From the NCBI GenBank assembly GCA_017629835.1, contig JAGBWK010000011.1:1-63296 (forward strand): a stretch of DNA of 63,296 nt. The letters are read 5' to 3'. The notes under the pieces were generated by a model. It was given only the letters and a program-made list of their open reading frames with translations. It was not told the origin of the DNA and did no database searches. Numbering within the stretch: the first letter of the stretch is position 1; each line of letters starts with the position of its first letter. Position numbers and translations under genes: made by a program. Source of the DNA: Muribaculaceae bacterium (GTDB lineage: Bacteria; Bacteroidota; Bacteroidia; Bacteroidales; Muribaculaceae). Below, one piece after another: positions 36,059-44,516 of this stretch.

Positions 36059-37075
36059 ATGAAATTTCTACGTCTGCTAATTATACCTCTGATAGCATTG
36101 ACCATTCAAGCCTGTTCGTCAAACGGACAACAGCAGCAATCATCCGTCCTGTTGAATGTTGGCACCTACCCTTTTGTCACCACTCATGCCGACACATACT
36201 ACTACACTATGCAGACCGAGTATGTCGACAGCATCATTCTCTATGCTGCACCCTCACTCGAAAAGCTCCAGGACGCTGAAAAAGTTACCATTCTCACCTC
36301 CAAAGAGTCAGGACTGCAACATATTTATTCGCCCGAAATTCACCGCATCAACGATGCGTGGTACATATACTTCGAAGCCGACGACGGCAATTCCGACAAC
36401 CACCAGATTTACGTGCTCGAAAACACCGCCGATAGCCCTATGCAAGGCGAATGGACAATGCATGGACCCATTATTACCACCAATGAATGGAATTTTGGGC
36501 TGCATCCCGATGTCATCACCGTCGACAACCATCTTTATATGTTCTGGTCAGGCTGGCAAAAGCGACGCACCGAAACCGAAGTTCAATGCATCTTCTTAGC
36601 CGAAATGGAAAATCCGTGGACTCTGAAAAGCAAACGCGTGATGATTTCAAGCCCAATTAACGAATGGGAACGCCAATGGATTAACCCCAACGGACACCGC
36701 TCCGCTTACCCTATTTTTGTCAACGAAAATCCGCAAGCATTCCTATCGCCCGACGGTAAAACTATCGTCGTAGGATACTCAGCAAGCGGCATTTGGACCA
36801 TTTTCAACTCCTTAGGCATACTTTACGCATCAACCGAAAACAACCTGCTCGACGCCAACTCGTGGACCAAGCTGCAAGAGCCAACATTCCTCGCTCCCGA
36901 AACAGCTGGATTCTACGGCACATCCAACATCTCCGTAGTCAACGACATCGACTCCGACAAGCAATACATTGTCTATCAAGTCAAAACTGGCGACGGCTAC
37001 AACCAATGCCACATCCGCTACAAACAACTCCACTGGGACCCCAACTCCCTCCCCCTCCTCTCCTCCTCCCTCTAA
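36059..37075 (+). CDS. GH43-like beta-propeller lipoprotein lacking two expected catalytic acids
   Basis: This 338-residue lipoprotein (IQACSSNG, Cys19) has the five-bladed propeller pattern of GH43 arabinosidase/xylosidase-type enzymes: YSPEIHRINDAWYIYFEADDG (about 83), LYMFWSGW (about 160) and YSASGIWT (about 240). By eye, the usual base motif (G-x-DP-W/F-V) reads GTYPFV, with Tyr for Asp. The IDGT motif around the second acid reads LHPD, with His for Asp. The acid-position motif NENPQ keeps its Glu. It may be a binding protein or use different chemistry. The last residues come from a C-rich tract next to a repeat element. Confidence 0.7.
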   Translation: MKFLRLLIIPLIALTIQACSSNGQQQQSSVLLNVGTYPFVTTHADTYYYTMQTEYVDSIILYAAPSLEKLQDAEKVTILTSKESGLQHIYSPEIHRINDAWYIYFEADDGNSDNHQIYVLENTADSPMQGEWTMHGPIITTNEWNFGLHPDVITVDNHLYMFWSGWQKRRTETEVQCIFLAEMENPWTLKSKRVMISSPINEWERQWINPNGHRSAYPIFVNENPQAFLSPDGKTIVVGYSASGIWTIFNSLGILYASTENNLLDANSWTKLQEPTFLAPETAGFYGTSNISVVNDIDSDKQYIVYQVKTGDGYNQCHIRYKQLHWDPNSLPLLSSSL

Positions 37076-37085
37076 CCCTCCCACC

Positions 37086-37167
37086 GCATAGGTCTCTTAG
37101 GCTCCCTAAGCCGCCTAAGATGAGCGCTGCAAGCCCTACCAGCACCACGCAAGTGCCAGTAGGGCTT
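37086..37167 (-). repeat. Dispersed hairpin repeat, copy B
   Basis: This is the inverted counterpart of 106-186, at 82 bp. AAGCCCTAC (37131-37139) pairs with GTAGGGCTT (37159-37167) with an inner GCAC/GTGC helix. GAGCGCTGC and GCATAGGTCTCTTAGG are also shared. Placed between convergent genes, its hairpin may act as their common terminator. Confidence 0.72.
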
Positions 37168-37194
37168 TACTACTTTATCATTAAAAACTAATAA

Positions 37195-40100
37195 TTATCG
37201 TTGGCGCGACTTGGCATACTCCTTCGGTATCATACCAAACTTAGCCTTGAAACACTTCGCAAAGTACGACGACGACGAAAATCCCGCCATTAATGCCACC
37301 TCAGTCACTCGCGCACCCTCGCGCAACAAACGTGCAGCATAATCCAACCTAAAATTCTTCAGATAATCCACTGGCGTCATACCAGTCAAAGCCTTAATCT
37401 TTCGATAGAAACTCGAGCGACTCAAATTCATCTTATCAACAAGCGCATCAATCGAAAACTCCTCATCATTAATATTGACACGTATATGCTCATTAAGCGT
37501 CTCGAGGAATTTGGCATCAACCAAATTCAAGAACATCGAATCCTCCAACTCCTCATCAGCTTCCAACGCACTTGGCGCACCGTCCTGAGCCGTCACAAGC
37601 ATTGGAACAGGCAGCAGCGAGCGGCGCATACGCTCGTAATACAACTCACGCGAATGTAATATGTTGGCAATCTGCAACTTCAACAACTTAATTGAGAACG
37701 GCTTCTCGAGATAAACATCAGCACCGCTAACCAACCCCTCAAGTCGCGACTCAATACCAGCCTTAGCTGTAAGTATAATGACAGGGATATGCGACGTCTC
37801 AATATCACTCTTAATGTTGCGCGTAAGCTCAACACCATCCATATTGGGCATCATATAGTCGGTAATCACCAGCTGAATATCATCATTCTCGCGCAAACAC
37901 TTGAGAGCCTCAACACCATCCGAGGCAGTCACCACACGGTAACGGTTGGAGAGCGATTCGGCTACCGTTTCCAGCATTTCACGGTTATCGTCGACCAACA
38001 ACACAGCCACCTCCTCATCTGGCAGCTCCATATCATCGTCGATAACAACCGACTCAACGTCCAATATCTCTGAGTCATAAGCCGCTACTCGCTCAACATC
38101 GCCACTCGATTGCAACCCCTGCTCACCATTATTAATAACGGATTCAGCCAAAGCATCGGCACTCAAATTCTTTGGCAGAGTAAGAATAAACTCTGTACCA
38201 CCACCCTCAACATCAGCCACATCAATGCTACCATTGTGCGCATCAGCTATCAACTTAGCATAAGCAAGCCCCAGACCAGTGCCAAGAGCCACCGACAATT
38301 CATTGACATTGATTTGGTAATAAGTGTCGAAAATATGCTCACGCTCCTGCGGTGGGATGCCATGCCCGTCGTCGACAACCTTAATGGCAAAATTGCCGTC
38401 GCCACAATCGGCAAGCCGCACCTCAACATAGCTGCGCGCATACTTCATCGCGTTACCAACAAGATTCATCAACACTCGGTCAATCTTGCCATAGTCAAAT
38501 GCAGCTATAATCGGCGCCTCTGGAATCGAAGCTCGCATCTCCAAGCCCTTTTCTGCCAACGGTAGTCGGAATCGATGACAAATCTCATCAATCATCTTAT
38601 TGATATTCACGCTCGTTACGCTCAATCGCACCTCACTGTCGTGCTCAGCCTTGCGGAAATCAAGCAGCTGGTTGGTAATGCTCAACAGATAGTCGAGATT
38701 GCGGCGCATAGAGCGCAAGCGGCGATGATCGGTTTCCGAATAGTATTGACCAGCTTCGGCTCGCTCCGACATCTGTTCGAGCGGTATATTAATGAGCGTC
38801 AACGGAGTACGGGTTTCGTGCACAAGGTTAACAAAGAACTTCATCTTAGCCTCATAGCTCTCAAACTCATTGCGGCGGCGCTCCTCTTGCAGCTTCTTCT
38901 TGTAGTGCAAACTGATTTTATGACGAATCACGATTGTCACCACCCATATCAGAAGCAGCAAAATCACGCAATAGCTAACATAAGCCCAGTCGCTAAGATA
39001 CCATGGCGGCAACACCTTTATGACAAGTTCCAACGGCTTACTTTCATTGTCGTAACCGGGACGAAGAAGGAACTTGTATTTACCCGAGCGAAGGTCGGTG
39101 TAAGTGACCGTAGGCGTTTGAGTATGAACCCACGTTTTATCTACCCCCTCGAGTTTATATTCAAAACCTGTCGACGGCATATCGCCAAAACGCGAAGTCG
39201 ACAGCTGAAGCGTAAACGTATTGTCGGAATAAGGCAACTCAATCTCATCGCGAGTGTACAGCAGCACGTCAAGCCCTAAGCGCTCAAGCTCCTTGTCGCT
39301 ATCCTCATTGTGCGGAAAGCGTATCGAGCTAACGTATGCTCGCGCACTATTCGACTCCGACTTCAACATCGCTGGATTAAATGTCCAGATGCAGTCAGTG
39401 CCACCAAACATTATCTTTCCGTCAGGCAGTAGGAACGACCCTTGACGAGCAAACACATTGTTAGTCGAACGGATGTTTGAGAAGAATGTCGAGCGCAAAT
39501 CGTCGTCGAGCTTAAACAACCCACCTGTAGTGCCAATCCAGAGATTACCCTCCGAATCATCCTGTACGAAACTTACCACCGAATTGCGTATCGGTGCGCT
39601 CTCAAGATTCACAAAGTCACCCTTCTCATCATCGAAATACAGCACCTCGTTGCCTCGAGTGACTATCCAGAATATGCCGTCCGTGTCGAGATACATCGTC
39701 GACACCGAACTATTGACCACCGTTTTGCTGCTGAACGTGTTGAACTCTCCGTCGCTCGACTCACGCAACATCAAGTTGTTGGGCGTCGATACCCACAATC
39801 GCCCATGCTTATCCTCACCCATTGTGACGAAAGCAATGTAGCTATCGAGCTCGCGTAGCGTAACGAAGTTATCCCCTTCGCGATTGTAGCGACAAAGACC
39901 CCAGTCGGTCAACACAAATATTTCGCCAGTCGAACTGCGAAACACTTGGTTTATATCGTTCGAAATCACCACATAAGGAGTATCCTCATCGTAGGTGTAT
40001 TCCACAACCTTTTGAGTCGAATGATTGAGTTTGAATAGCCCATGTCGGCGTGTGCCTACCCATAGATTCTCCTTGTCACGTGCCACCGACGTGATAGCAA

Positions 40101-41277
40101 TGCCGTTCAAGTCGGTCACTGGGCGTGTGATTCTTCCGTCCTTTATATCGTAGCGATAAAGCCCGTTGTCAGTGCCGAGCCACACGCGGTCGCCTGCATA
40201 CGACGAACAAAACGTGTTGACCATGTTGCGCGACTCCATTTTACTCTGTGGCAACTCGGTCTTCCATATTTCGCCCGAACGCCAGAACACGAAGCTCAAG
40301 CCACCGTTTGAGGTCACCACCATTAATGAATTATCCTTATCAAGCCCAAGACTCTTGATGCTATTGCTCGGCAGCTGTCGGAAATAATTAGCATCTACGT
40401 CGGTAGTAGGCGCAATTTTCGAAGTCTTTGTGTCGAATTTCACAATGCCGTTATCCGTACCAAGATACAGCATCTGATTCACTGCTATAAGCGTATTGAC
40501 TATGCTATTGCCAGCGGCGCGACGATGCGAAGTGATTTCGAGCGTACGCATATCGTAGCAATATAGGTCGCTACCGATTGCTATCCACAAATCATCGCTC
40601 ACCGACACCATGTTGATATTGTTCTTACCTGTATAGTATCCCGGGATGCGTTGCGAATTGATGTATTGTCCGTCGGATGTGAAGCAAAGCAATTCACCAT
40701 TGAGATTGATTACATAGACACAACCATTCACACCGACCACCATATCGGATAAGAACGAGCCGTGGCGGCTGTTTTGCGTCAAGCTTCCGTTTGACGCATC
40801 GTAAATGAAAAAGCCCTGACCATGGGTGAGAATCCACACTTGGCCGTCGCTCGCCTCCATTATCTTGAGCACCGTCGAACTGATAGGCACTCCATACTTC
40901 GTGCGATGAGGAAATTTGTTTATCGAATTTTCTTTGCGGTCAAACAGATACAATCCCGACGAACCCCCAAACCAAATGTCGTCGCCATATTCGAAAAGCG
41001 TACTTACATTGATACCCTCCGAGTCTGGCACCGTGCTCGACAGTCCCGAATAAACTGGGTTGTAATTGCCATCGTAGCAACTCAACCCCGTCATCGTGCC
41101 TATCCATAGGAAGCCATAGCTATCGCGCAACGCACACATATTCGTCTTGCCCTTCACAAGATCGGTATTGATTACATCATTAAATTCCGACATCTGCTCC
41201 CCTCTTAACGACTGAGCCGAAGCCGTCAGCAATGCAATCATTGCCAATATGTTTGCTATTACGCATTTAATTTTCAT
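37195..41277 (-). CDS. Hybrid two-component sensor/regulator (HTCS) of the PUL
   Basis: This 1360-residue protein senses a glycan breakdown product in the periplasm and activates PUL transcription. Order: signal peptide, about fourteen Reg_prop propeller blades (25-690), a Y_Y_Y domain (about 690-765), a TM helix (WAYVSYCVILLLLIWVVTIV), HisKA with the phospho-His in LVHETRTPLTLI (about 832), an ATPase domain with DGHGIPP and GTGLGLAYAK, a receiver (VLLVDDNREML; phospho-Asp in ITDYMMPNMDG) and an AraC-type DNA-binding domain (last 100 residues). All phosphorelay residues are present. It follows the GH76 gene by 114 nt and is probably co-transcribed from 42911. Confidence 0.95.
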   Translation of the reverse strand: MKIKCVIANILAMIALLTASAQSLRGEQMSEFNDVINTDLVKGKTNMCALRDSYGFLWIGTMTGLSCYDGNYNPVYSGLSSTVPDSEGINVSTLFEYGDDIWFGGSSGLYLFDRKENSINKFPHRTKYGVPISSTVLKIMEASDGQVWILTHGQGFFIYDASNGSLTQNSRHGSFLSDMVVGVNGCVYVINLNGELLCFTSDGQYINSQRIPGYYTGKNNINMVSVSDDLWIAIGSDLYCYDMRTLEITSHRRAAGNSIVNTLIAVNQMLYLGTDNGIVKFDTKTSKIAPTTDVDANYFRQLPSNSIKSLGLDKDNSLMVVTSNGGLSFVFWRSGEIWKTELPQSKMESRNMVNTFCSSYAGDRVWLGTDNGLYRYDIKDGRITRPVTDLNGIAITSVARDKENLWVGTRRHGLFKLNHSTQKVVEYTYDEDTPYVVISNDINQVFRSSTGEIFVLTDWGLCRYNREGDNFVTLRELDSYIAFVTMGEDKHGRLWVSTPNNLMLRESSDGEFNTFSSKTVVNSSVSTMYLDTDGIFWIVTRGNEVLYFDDEKGDFVNLESAPIRNSVVSFVQDDSEGNLWIGTTGGLFKLDDDLRSTFFSNIRSTNNVFARQGSFLLPDGKIMFGGTDCIWTFNPAMLKSESNSARAYVSSIRFPHNEDSDKELERLGLDVLLYTRDEIELPYSDNTFTLQLSTSRFGDMPSTGFEYKLEGVDKTWVHTQTPTVTYTDLRSGKYKFLLRPGYDNESKPLELVIKVLPPWYLSDWAYVSYCVILLLLIWVVTIVIRHKISLHYKKKLQEERRRNEFESYEAKMKFFVNLVHETRTPLTLINIPLEQMSERAEAGQYYSETDHRRLRSMRRNLDYLLSITNQLLDFRKAEHDSEVRLSVTSVNINKMIDEICHRFRLPLAEKGLEMRASIPEAPIIAAFDYGKIDRVLMNLVGNAMKYARSYVEVRLADCGDGNFAIKVVDDGHGIPPQEREHIFDTYYQINVNELSVALGTGLGLAYAKLIADAHNGSIDVADVEGGGTEFILTLPKNLSADALAESVINNGEQGLQSSGDVERVAAYDSEILDVESVVIDDDMELPDEEVAVLLVDDNREMLETVAESLSNRYRVVTASDGVEALKCLRENDDIQLVITDYMMPNMDGVELTRNIKSDIETSHIPVIILTAKAGIESRLEGLVSGADVYLEKPFSIKLLKLQIANILHSRELYYERMRRSLLPVPMLVTAQDGAPSALEADEELEDSMFLNLVDAKFLETLNEHIRVNINDEEFSIDALVDKMNLSRSSFYRKIKALTGMTPVDYLKNFRLDYAARLLREGARVTEVALMAGFSSSSYFAKCFKAKFGMIPKEYAKSRQR

Positions 41278-41357
41278 ATTAGGTTGCTGTTTGTTTAACC
41301 TCTAATATTCGGAAAGCTTACAGCCCTCACGCTGTCGCCACCAACTTGTTGTCCCAC

Positions 41358-41412
41358 TTATTTCCCTGTTGGGGGAAATCTGTTGGCTCTATTATTTCCC
41401 TGTTGGGGGAAA
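41358..41412. repeat. 21-bp direct duplication, each copy a small palindrome
   Basis: The sequence TTATTTCCCTGTTGGGGGAAA occurs, up to its last base, at 41358-41378 and again at 41392-41412, 34 bp apart. Each copy contains the inverted repeat TTTCCC/GGGAAA. The second copy forms the last codons and stop of the GH76 gene. The duplication may be a slippage event, a pair of hairpins between the two genes, or a regulator site. Confidence 0.7.
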
Positions 41413-42798
41413 AGCCAACATCAACGCTGGTATCGACGAAGCCGAATAGCTGCCTATCATATGATGAGTTGAAGTTGGTCGCCACGAACGCCCGTCGCAA
41501 ATATTGCGCTCCTTGTCGCGGTTGTTCCAACCCACTTTGATATTGTTCTGTATAAATGGTACAAACTGTTCTTGACCACAACGCTCCACGAGCACCTTCA
41601 TTCCTTGCGCCCAAATAGCTGGATACACCCCTTGCTCGAGGCTACCCTGGCTGTAAGGATTGCGGTGGTTATGCGCCCATGGAAGCACCCCATGGCGTGC
41701 CGACATCACATTGATTGAATATTCCGCACCAGCTACAGCAGCCTGAAGATAACGCTGCTCTCCAGTTGCAAGATAGAGCAATGCTCCCGAACCAATCATA
41801 GTGCCCTGATTGTAGATGAGAGGACCACCACCGATGCGGTCGCCATGGCGATTGTCGAATACAATACCGGCATTCTCCCCTTCCACTTGAGCAAGGTTTT
41901 CGATTGCCCAATCGAAAATTTCACGCGCCATTTCAAGATAGCGAGCTTTCGTTTCGTAATTGGGGCGTGAAAATTCACCATAGAGGTTCACCCATTCGAT
42001 AGGCTCAGTGTCGGCCTGACGGTCGGCTGGCGCACATTCGTAAAGCAATACTGCTGCCAAAGCAGTTGGGAAATTAATGCACGACATCTTGCCGTCGCCA
42101 GCACGATTAGGATTAGGATTAAACAGTGGTTGCCACTGCCAGAACATACCGCCGCCAAGCCCCTTCTCGGGGTCAGCATACGAGCCCGTATCACCTACTA
42201 TTGGCGAGCCATACCACACGCGGGCAAAACTCTTCTCAGCCAATTCGCGATAACGCTCAACACCAGTAGCAAGGTAAGCGCGAGCCATAGTGATAGTCCA
42301 CCATTGAATATCGTCGTAGATAAACCACCCGCGGTCGAGGTCGCAAATATCGAAATTAAAATCAACATAATGCGAAATATTACCCTCAATCAACTTATCG
42401 AGATGCGTAGCATATTGCTCTGCCAACTCTTTGTCGCCTGTCGACTTCGCAAGAGCTGCAGCATCCAAAGCCATATCAACATACATCGGCTGACACCATA
42501 TAGCCGCTGCACCTTTGTCGCGCCCACGAGCATGCTTATCACGGTCGGTATTCTTGTAGATATATTTTTCTGGGTCGAGATACACATTATTAAAACCCTC
42601 GTAAGCAGCCCACACATCGGCCATAGTCACCTCGGGCAACACCTCGCCACTCGCTTCCGATGCTTGACCATTACCTTCAACCGCCTCATTAGAAACACTC
42701 TTTTGAGCCCCCTCTGTAGCAGCATCCTTTTTAGCTGCACACGACGAAGGAATCATGAGTAATGCAAAAAGTGAAAACGAAGCTATTATTTTTTTCAT
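41392..42798 (-). CDS. GH76 family glycosidase lipoprotein (alpha-1,6-mannanase type)
   Basis: This is the second GH76 protein of the PUL: 468 residues with a lipoprotein signal (MIPSSCAAK). Catalytic aspartates lie in FIYDDIQWWTITMARAY (about 155), with the GH76 motif YNQGTMIGSGALLY (about 345). A 50-residue Glu/Ala/Ser-rich linker follows the lipid anchor, suiting a surface endo-mannanase. I start at the ATG at 42798. The open frame runs on to 42972, but those 58 codons would precede the signal peptide and overlap the promoter. It is first in a two-gene operon with the HTCS. Confidence 0.87.
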   Translation of the reverse strand: MKKIIASFSLFALLMIPSSCAAKKDAATEGAQKSVSNEAVEGNGQASEASGEVLPEVTMADVWAAYEGFNNVYLDPEKYIYKNTDRDKHARGRDKGAAAIWCQPMYVDMALDAAALAKSTGDKELAEQYATHLDKLIEGNISHYVDFNFDICDLDRGWFIYDDIQWWTITMARAYLATGVERYRELAEKSFARVWYGSPIVGDTGSYADPEKGLGGGMFWQWQPLFNPNPNRAGDGKMSCINFPTALAAVLLYECAPADRQADTEPIEWVNLYGEFSRPNYETKARYLEMAREIFDWAIENLAQVEGENAGIVFDNRHGDRIGGGPLIYNQGTMIGSGALLYLATGEQRYLQAAVAGAEYSINVMSARHGVLPWAHNHRNPYSQGSLEQGVYPAIWAQGMKVLVERCGQEQFVPFIQNNIKVGWNNRDKERNICDGRSWRPTSTHHMIGSYSASSIPALMLAFPPTGK

Positions 42799-42910
42799 GT
42801 CTAAATCGAAATACTTGAATATAAGGAATTTTTCAAATCTAACGCCTAAAATCCACACACTATCGACCCCACAACAGTCGCACATAATTATCTTAGGCAC
42901 TAATCCGCTA

Positions 42911-42954
42911 CAAATGTAGCAATTTTCTCCCATTCCTAACAAATTTCTCCCATT
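42911..42954 (-). promoter_or_regulatory. Promoter and direct-repeat operator candidate of the GH76-HTCS operon
   Basis: On the minus strand, TTTG (complement of 42940-42943) lies 21 nt before TACATTTG (complement of 42911-42918), a near-perfect Bacteroidetes promoter. AATGGGAGAAA occurs twice in direct orientation (complements of 42944-42954 and 42924-42934), 20 bp apart and overlapping the promoter. That spacing fits an AraC-type DNA-binding domain such as that of the HTCS. Confidence 0.65.
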
Positions 42955-43031
42955 ATATCCACCTTCCCCCAACTATAATCTGCAGTTTACTTATGATTCG
43001 TCGAGTGGGGGAGAAGAATTTTGGGGGAATA

Positions 43032-43064
43032 TTTGAATTTTAAGGCGACTTTTTCTTAACTTTG
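43032..43064 (+). promoter_or_regulatory. Promoter of the rnpA operon
   Basis: A -33 TTTG (43032-43035) and a -7 TAACTTTG (43057-43064) are 21 nt apart. The expected start is near 43070, giving a leader of about 25 nt. Confidence 0.72.
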
Positions 43065-43093
43065 CTTTATAGATACAACGCTCACCTTATCAG

Positions 43094-43567
43094 ATGAAGA
43101 AGTACAGCTTGGGTAAACGTCATAAACTGTGTAGCCTCACTGCTATCGATATACTTTTTGCCGACCGTTCGGCAGAGGCTGCTTTGGCATACCCGCTGAG
43201 AGCTGTTTGGCGTGTGTCCAACCGTCGCGACCCTAACGACTCTGGCCCTAAATTCCTTATCTCTATACCCAAAAAGCGTCTACGTAGGGCTGTTGACCGT
43301 GTGACGATGCGCCGCCGTGTGCGCGAAGCTTATCGTCTGAATCATAGTGAATTCGATGCCGCAAACGTTGCTTCGCAAGCTAATGTTGCCGATGAAAATT
43401 CTGTTGGCAATATGTTGACTCCGAATGCTCGCACGCTCGACATCGCTTTCATCTACGTTGCCGACAAGTTGATGCCCTCACGCGCAGTGACTGGCGCTAT
43501 GCGCAAGCTGCTCAAAACTATCTACTCTCCACAACGCCCCGACTTCGAATCTCCTAATGCCCAATGA
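43094..43567 (+). CDS. rnpA: Ribonuclease P protein component
   Basis: This small basic protein helps the RNase P RNA trim tRNA 5' ends. Key parts are [17 protein letters not shown] at the N-terminus, [28 protein letters not shown] (residues about 55-82, the RNR-type basic helix) and a C-terminal FIYVADKL helix-strand. At 157 residues it is longer than the usual 110-135, because of an Ala/Asn-rich insert after the basic helix. yidD overlaps its stop by four bases. No rpmH is present next to it, unlike many other phyla. Confidence 0.93.
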   Translation: MKKYSLGKRHKLCSLTAIDILFADRSAEAALAYPLRAVWRVSNRRDPNDSGPKFLISIPKKRLRRAVDRVTMRRRVREAYRLNHSEFDAANVASQANVADENSVGNMLTPNARTLDIAFIYVADKLMPSRAVTGAMRKLLKTIYSPQRPDFESPNAQ

Positions 43568-43806
43568 GCCGATTTACGAAAAGTTTGTCAACCTTTGCAT
43601 CGCGCATTCTGATACTCCCAATACGATTCTATCAGTTGTGCATCTCCCCTTTGCTTCCGCCGGCATGCCGCTACACTCCAACGTGCAGCCAGTATGCTAT
43701 TGAAGCGCTGCGCAAACATGGTCCGTTTCGCGGTAGTTGGATGGCATTAAAACGAATTCTGCGTTGTCACCCTTGGGGTAGTAGTGGCTACGACCCTGTG
43801 CCTTAA
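43564..43806 (+). CDS. yidD: Membrane protein insertion efficiency factor YidD
   Basis: This 80-residue membrane-associated protein aids YidC-dependent insertion. The core motifs are present: [32 protein letters not shown] and [13 protein letters not shown], with the conserved Cys residues. It overlaps rnpA (ATGA at 43564), the common rnpA-yidD pairing. Confidence 0.95.
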   Translation: MSRFTKSLSTFASRILILPIRFYQLCISPLLPPACRYTPTCSQYAIEALRKHGPFRGSWMALKRILRCHPWGSSGYDPVP

Positions 43807-43840
43807 CTCAATCTTGTGCCTTAAATATACCTTCTAAGTG

Positions 43841-44473
43841 ATGTCTGACTCACTCAACTTTCATTCCCACGACGCAAAAGCTGCGATATTGACGCTCAAT
43901 CCGACGCAATATCTTGGTTTTCAAGCTGCCGACAGCCAGCTATTCACCGTTGGCATTCATCCGTGGGATACGAACGGCGACCAGAGTGCACTCTTAGAGG
44001 ATTTTTCGAAATGCTTGCGCGGCAACAACATTGTTGCAATCGGTGAAATAGGTGTTGACCCTTTAAGAGGCGCCGATATTGACCTACAATATGCTTTGAT
44101 GCAACATCAAGCCAAATGCGCCGAAGAGGTCGGACTGCCCGTTGTTTTCCACATTGTACGTCGCTTCGACTTGCTCATCAATCTGCATAAAGAACTCAAC
44201 CCGAAGCAAGCGTGGGCTGTTCACGGTTTTCGTGGCAAACCTGAGGTTGTGCGACAACTTGCCGAACGGGGTATCTACATGTCGCTCGGCTCTAATTTCA
44301 ATTCCGAAAGCGCCAAGGCTATACCTGACCATTTATTGCTTGTCGAGACTGACGACAGACCCTTAGAATCGATTGGCGAGGTGGTGAAAGCCGTTGCCGA
44401 AGCTCGCGGATGCAGCATCGCAACGATTGAAAACATCTGCAGTAAGAATCTAAAAAATTTCTACCGATTATAA
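43841..44473 (+). CDS. TatD family metal-dependent hydrolase
   Basis: This 210-residue cytosolic TIM-barrel hydrolase belongs to the TatD nuclease-like family. Visible metal-site pieces are HSHD (the family's HxH), GIHPWD, IGEIGVDP, VFHIVR, WAVHGFRGKPE and LLVETDDRP. It is short for TatD (about 260) because of a compact N-terminal half, as in other Bacteroidales copies. A GTG precedes the ATG by one codon; I take the ATG. It follows yidD by 34 nt and is likely in the rnpA operon. Its substrate is unknown. Confidence 0.85.
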   Translation: MSDSLNFHSHDAKAAILTLNPTQYLGFQAADSQLFTVGIHPWDTNGDQSALLEDFSKCLRGNNIVAIGEIGVDPLRGADIDLQYALMQHQAKCAEEVGLPVVFHIVRRFDLLINLHKELNPKQAWAVHGFRGKPEVVRQLAERGIYMSLGSNFNSESAKAIPDHLLLVETDDRPLESIGEVVKAVAEARGCSIATIENICSKNLKNFYRL

Positions 44474-44516
44474 ACAAAAAAAATAACTTAAACAACTCAC
44501 ACTTAATAACTTTAAT

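Noticed and set aside
42799-42972. 58-codon N-terminal extension of the second GH76 protein
   Set aside because: It precedes a good lipoprotein signal and overlaps the -7/-33 promoter elements.
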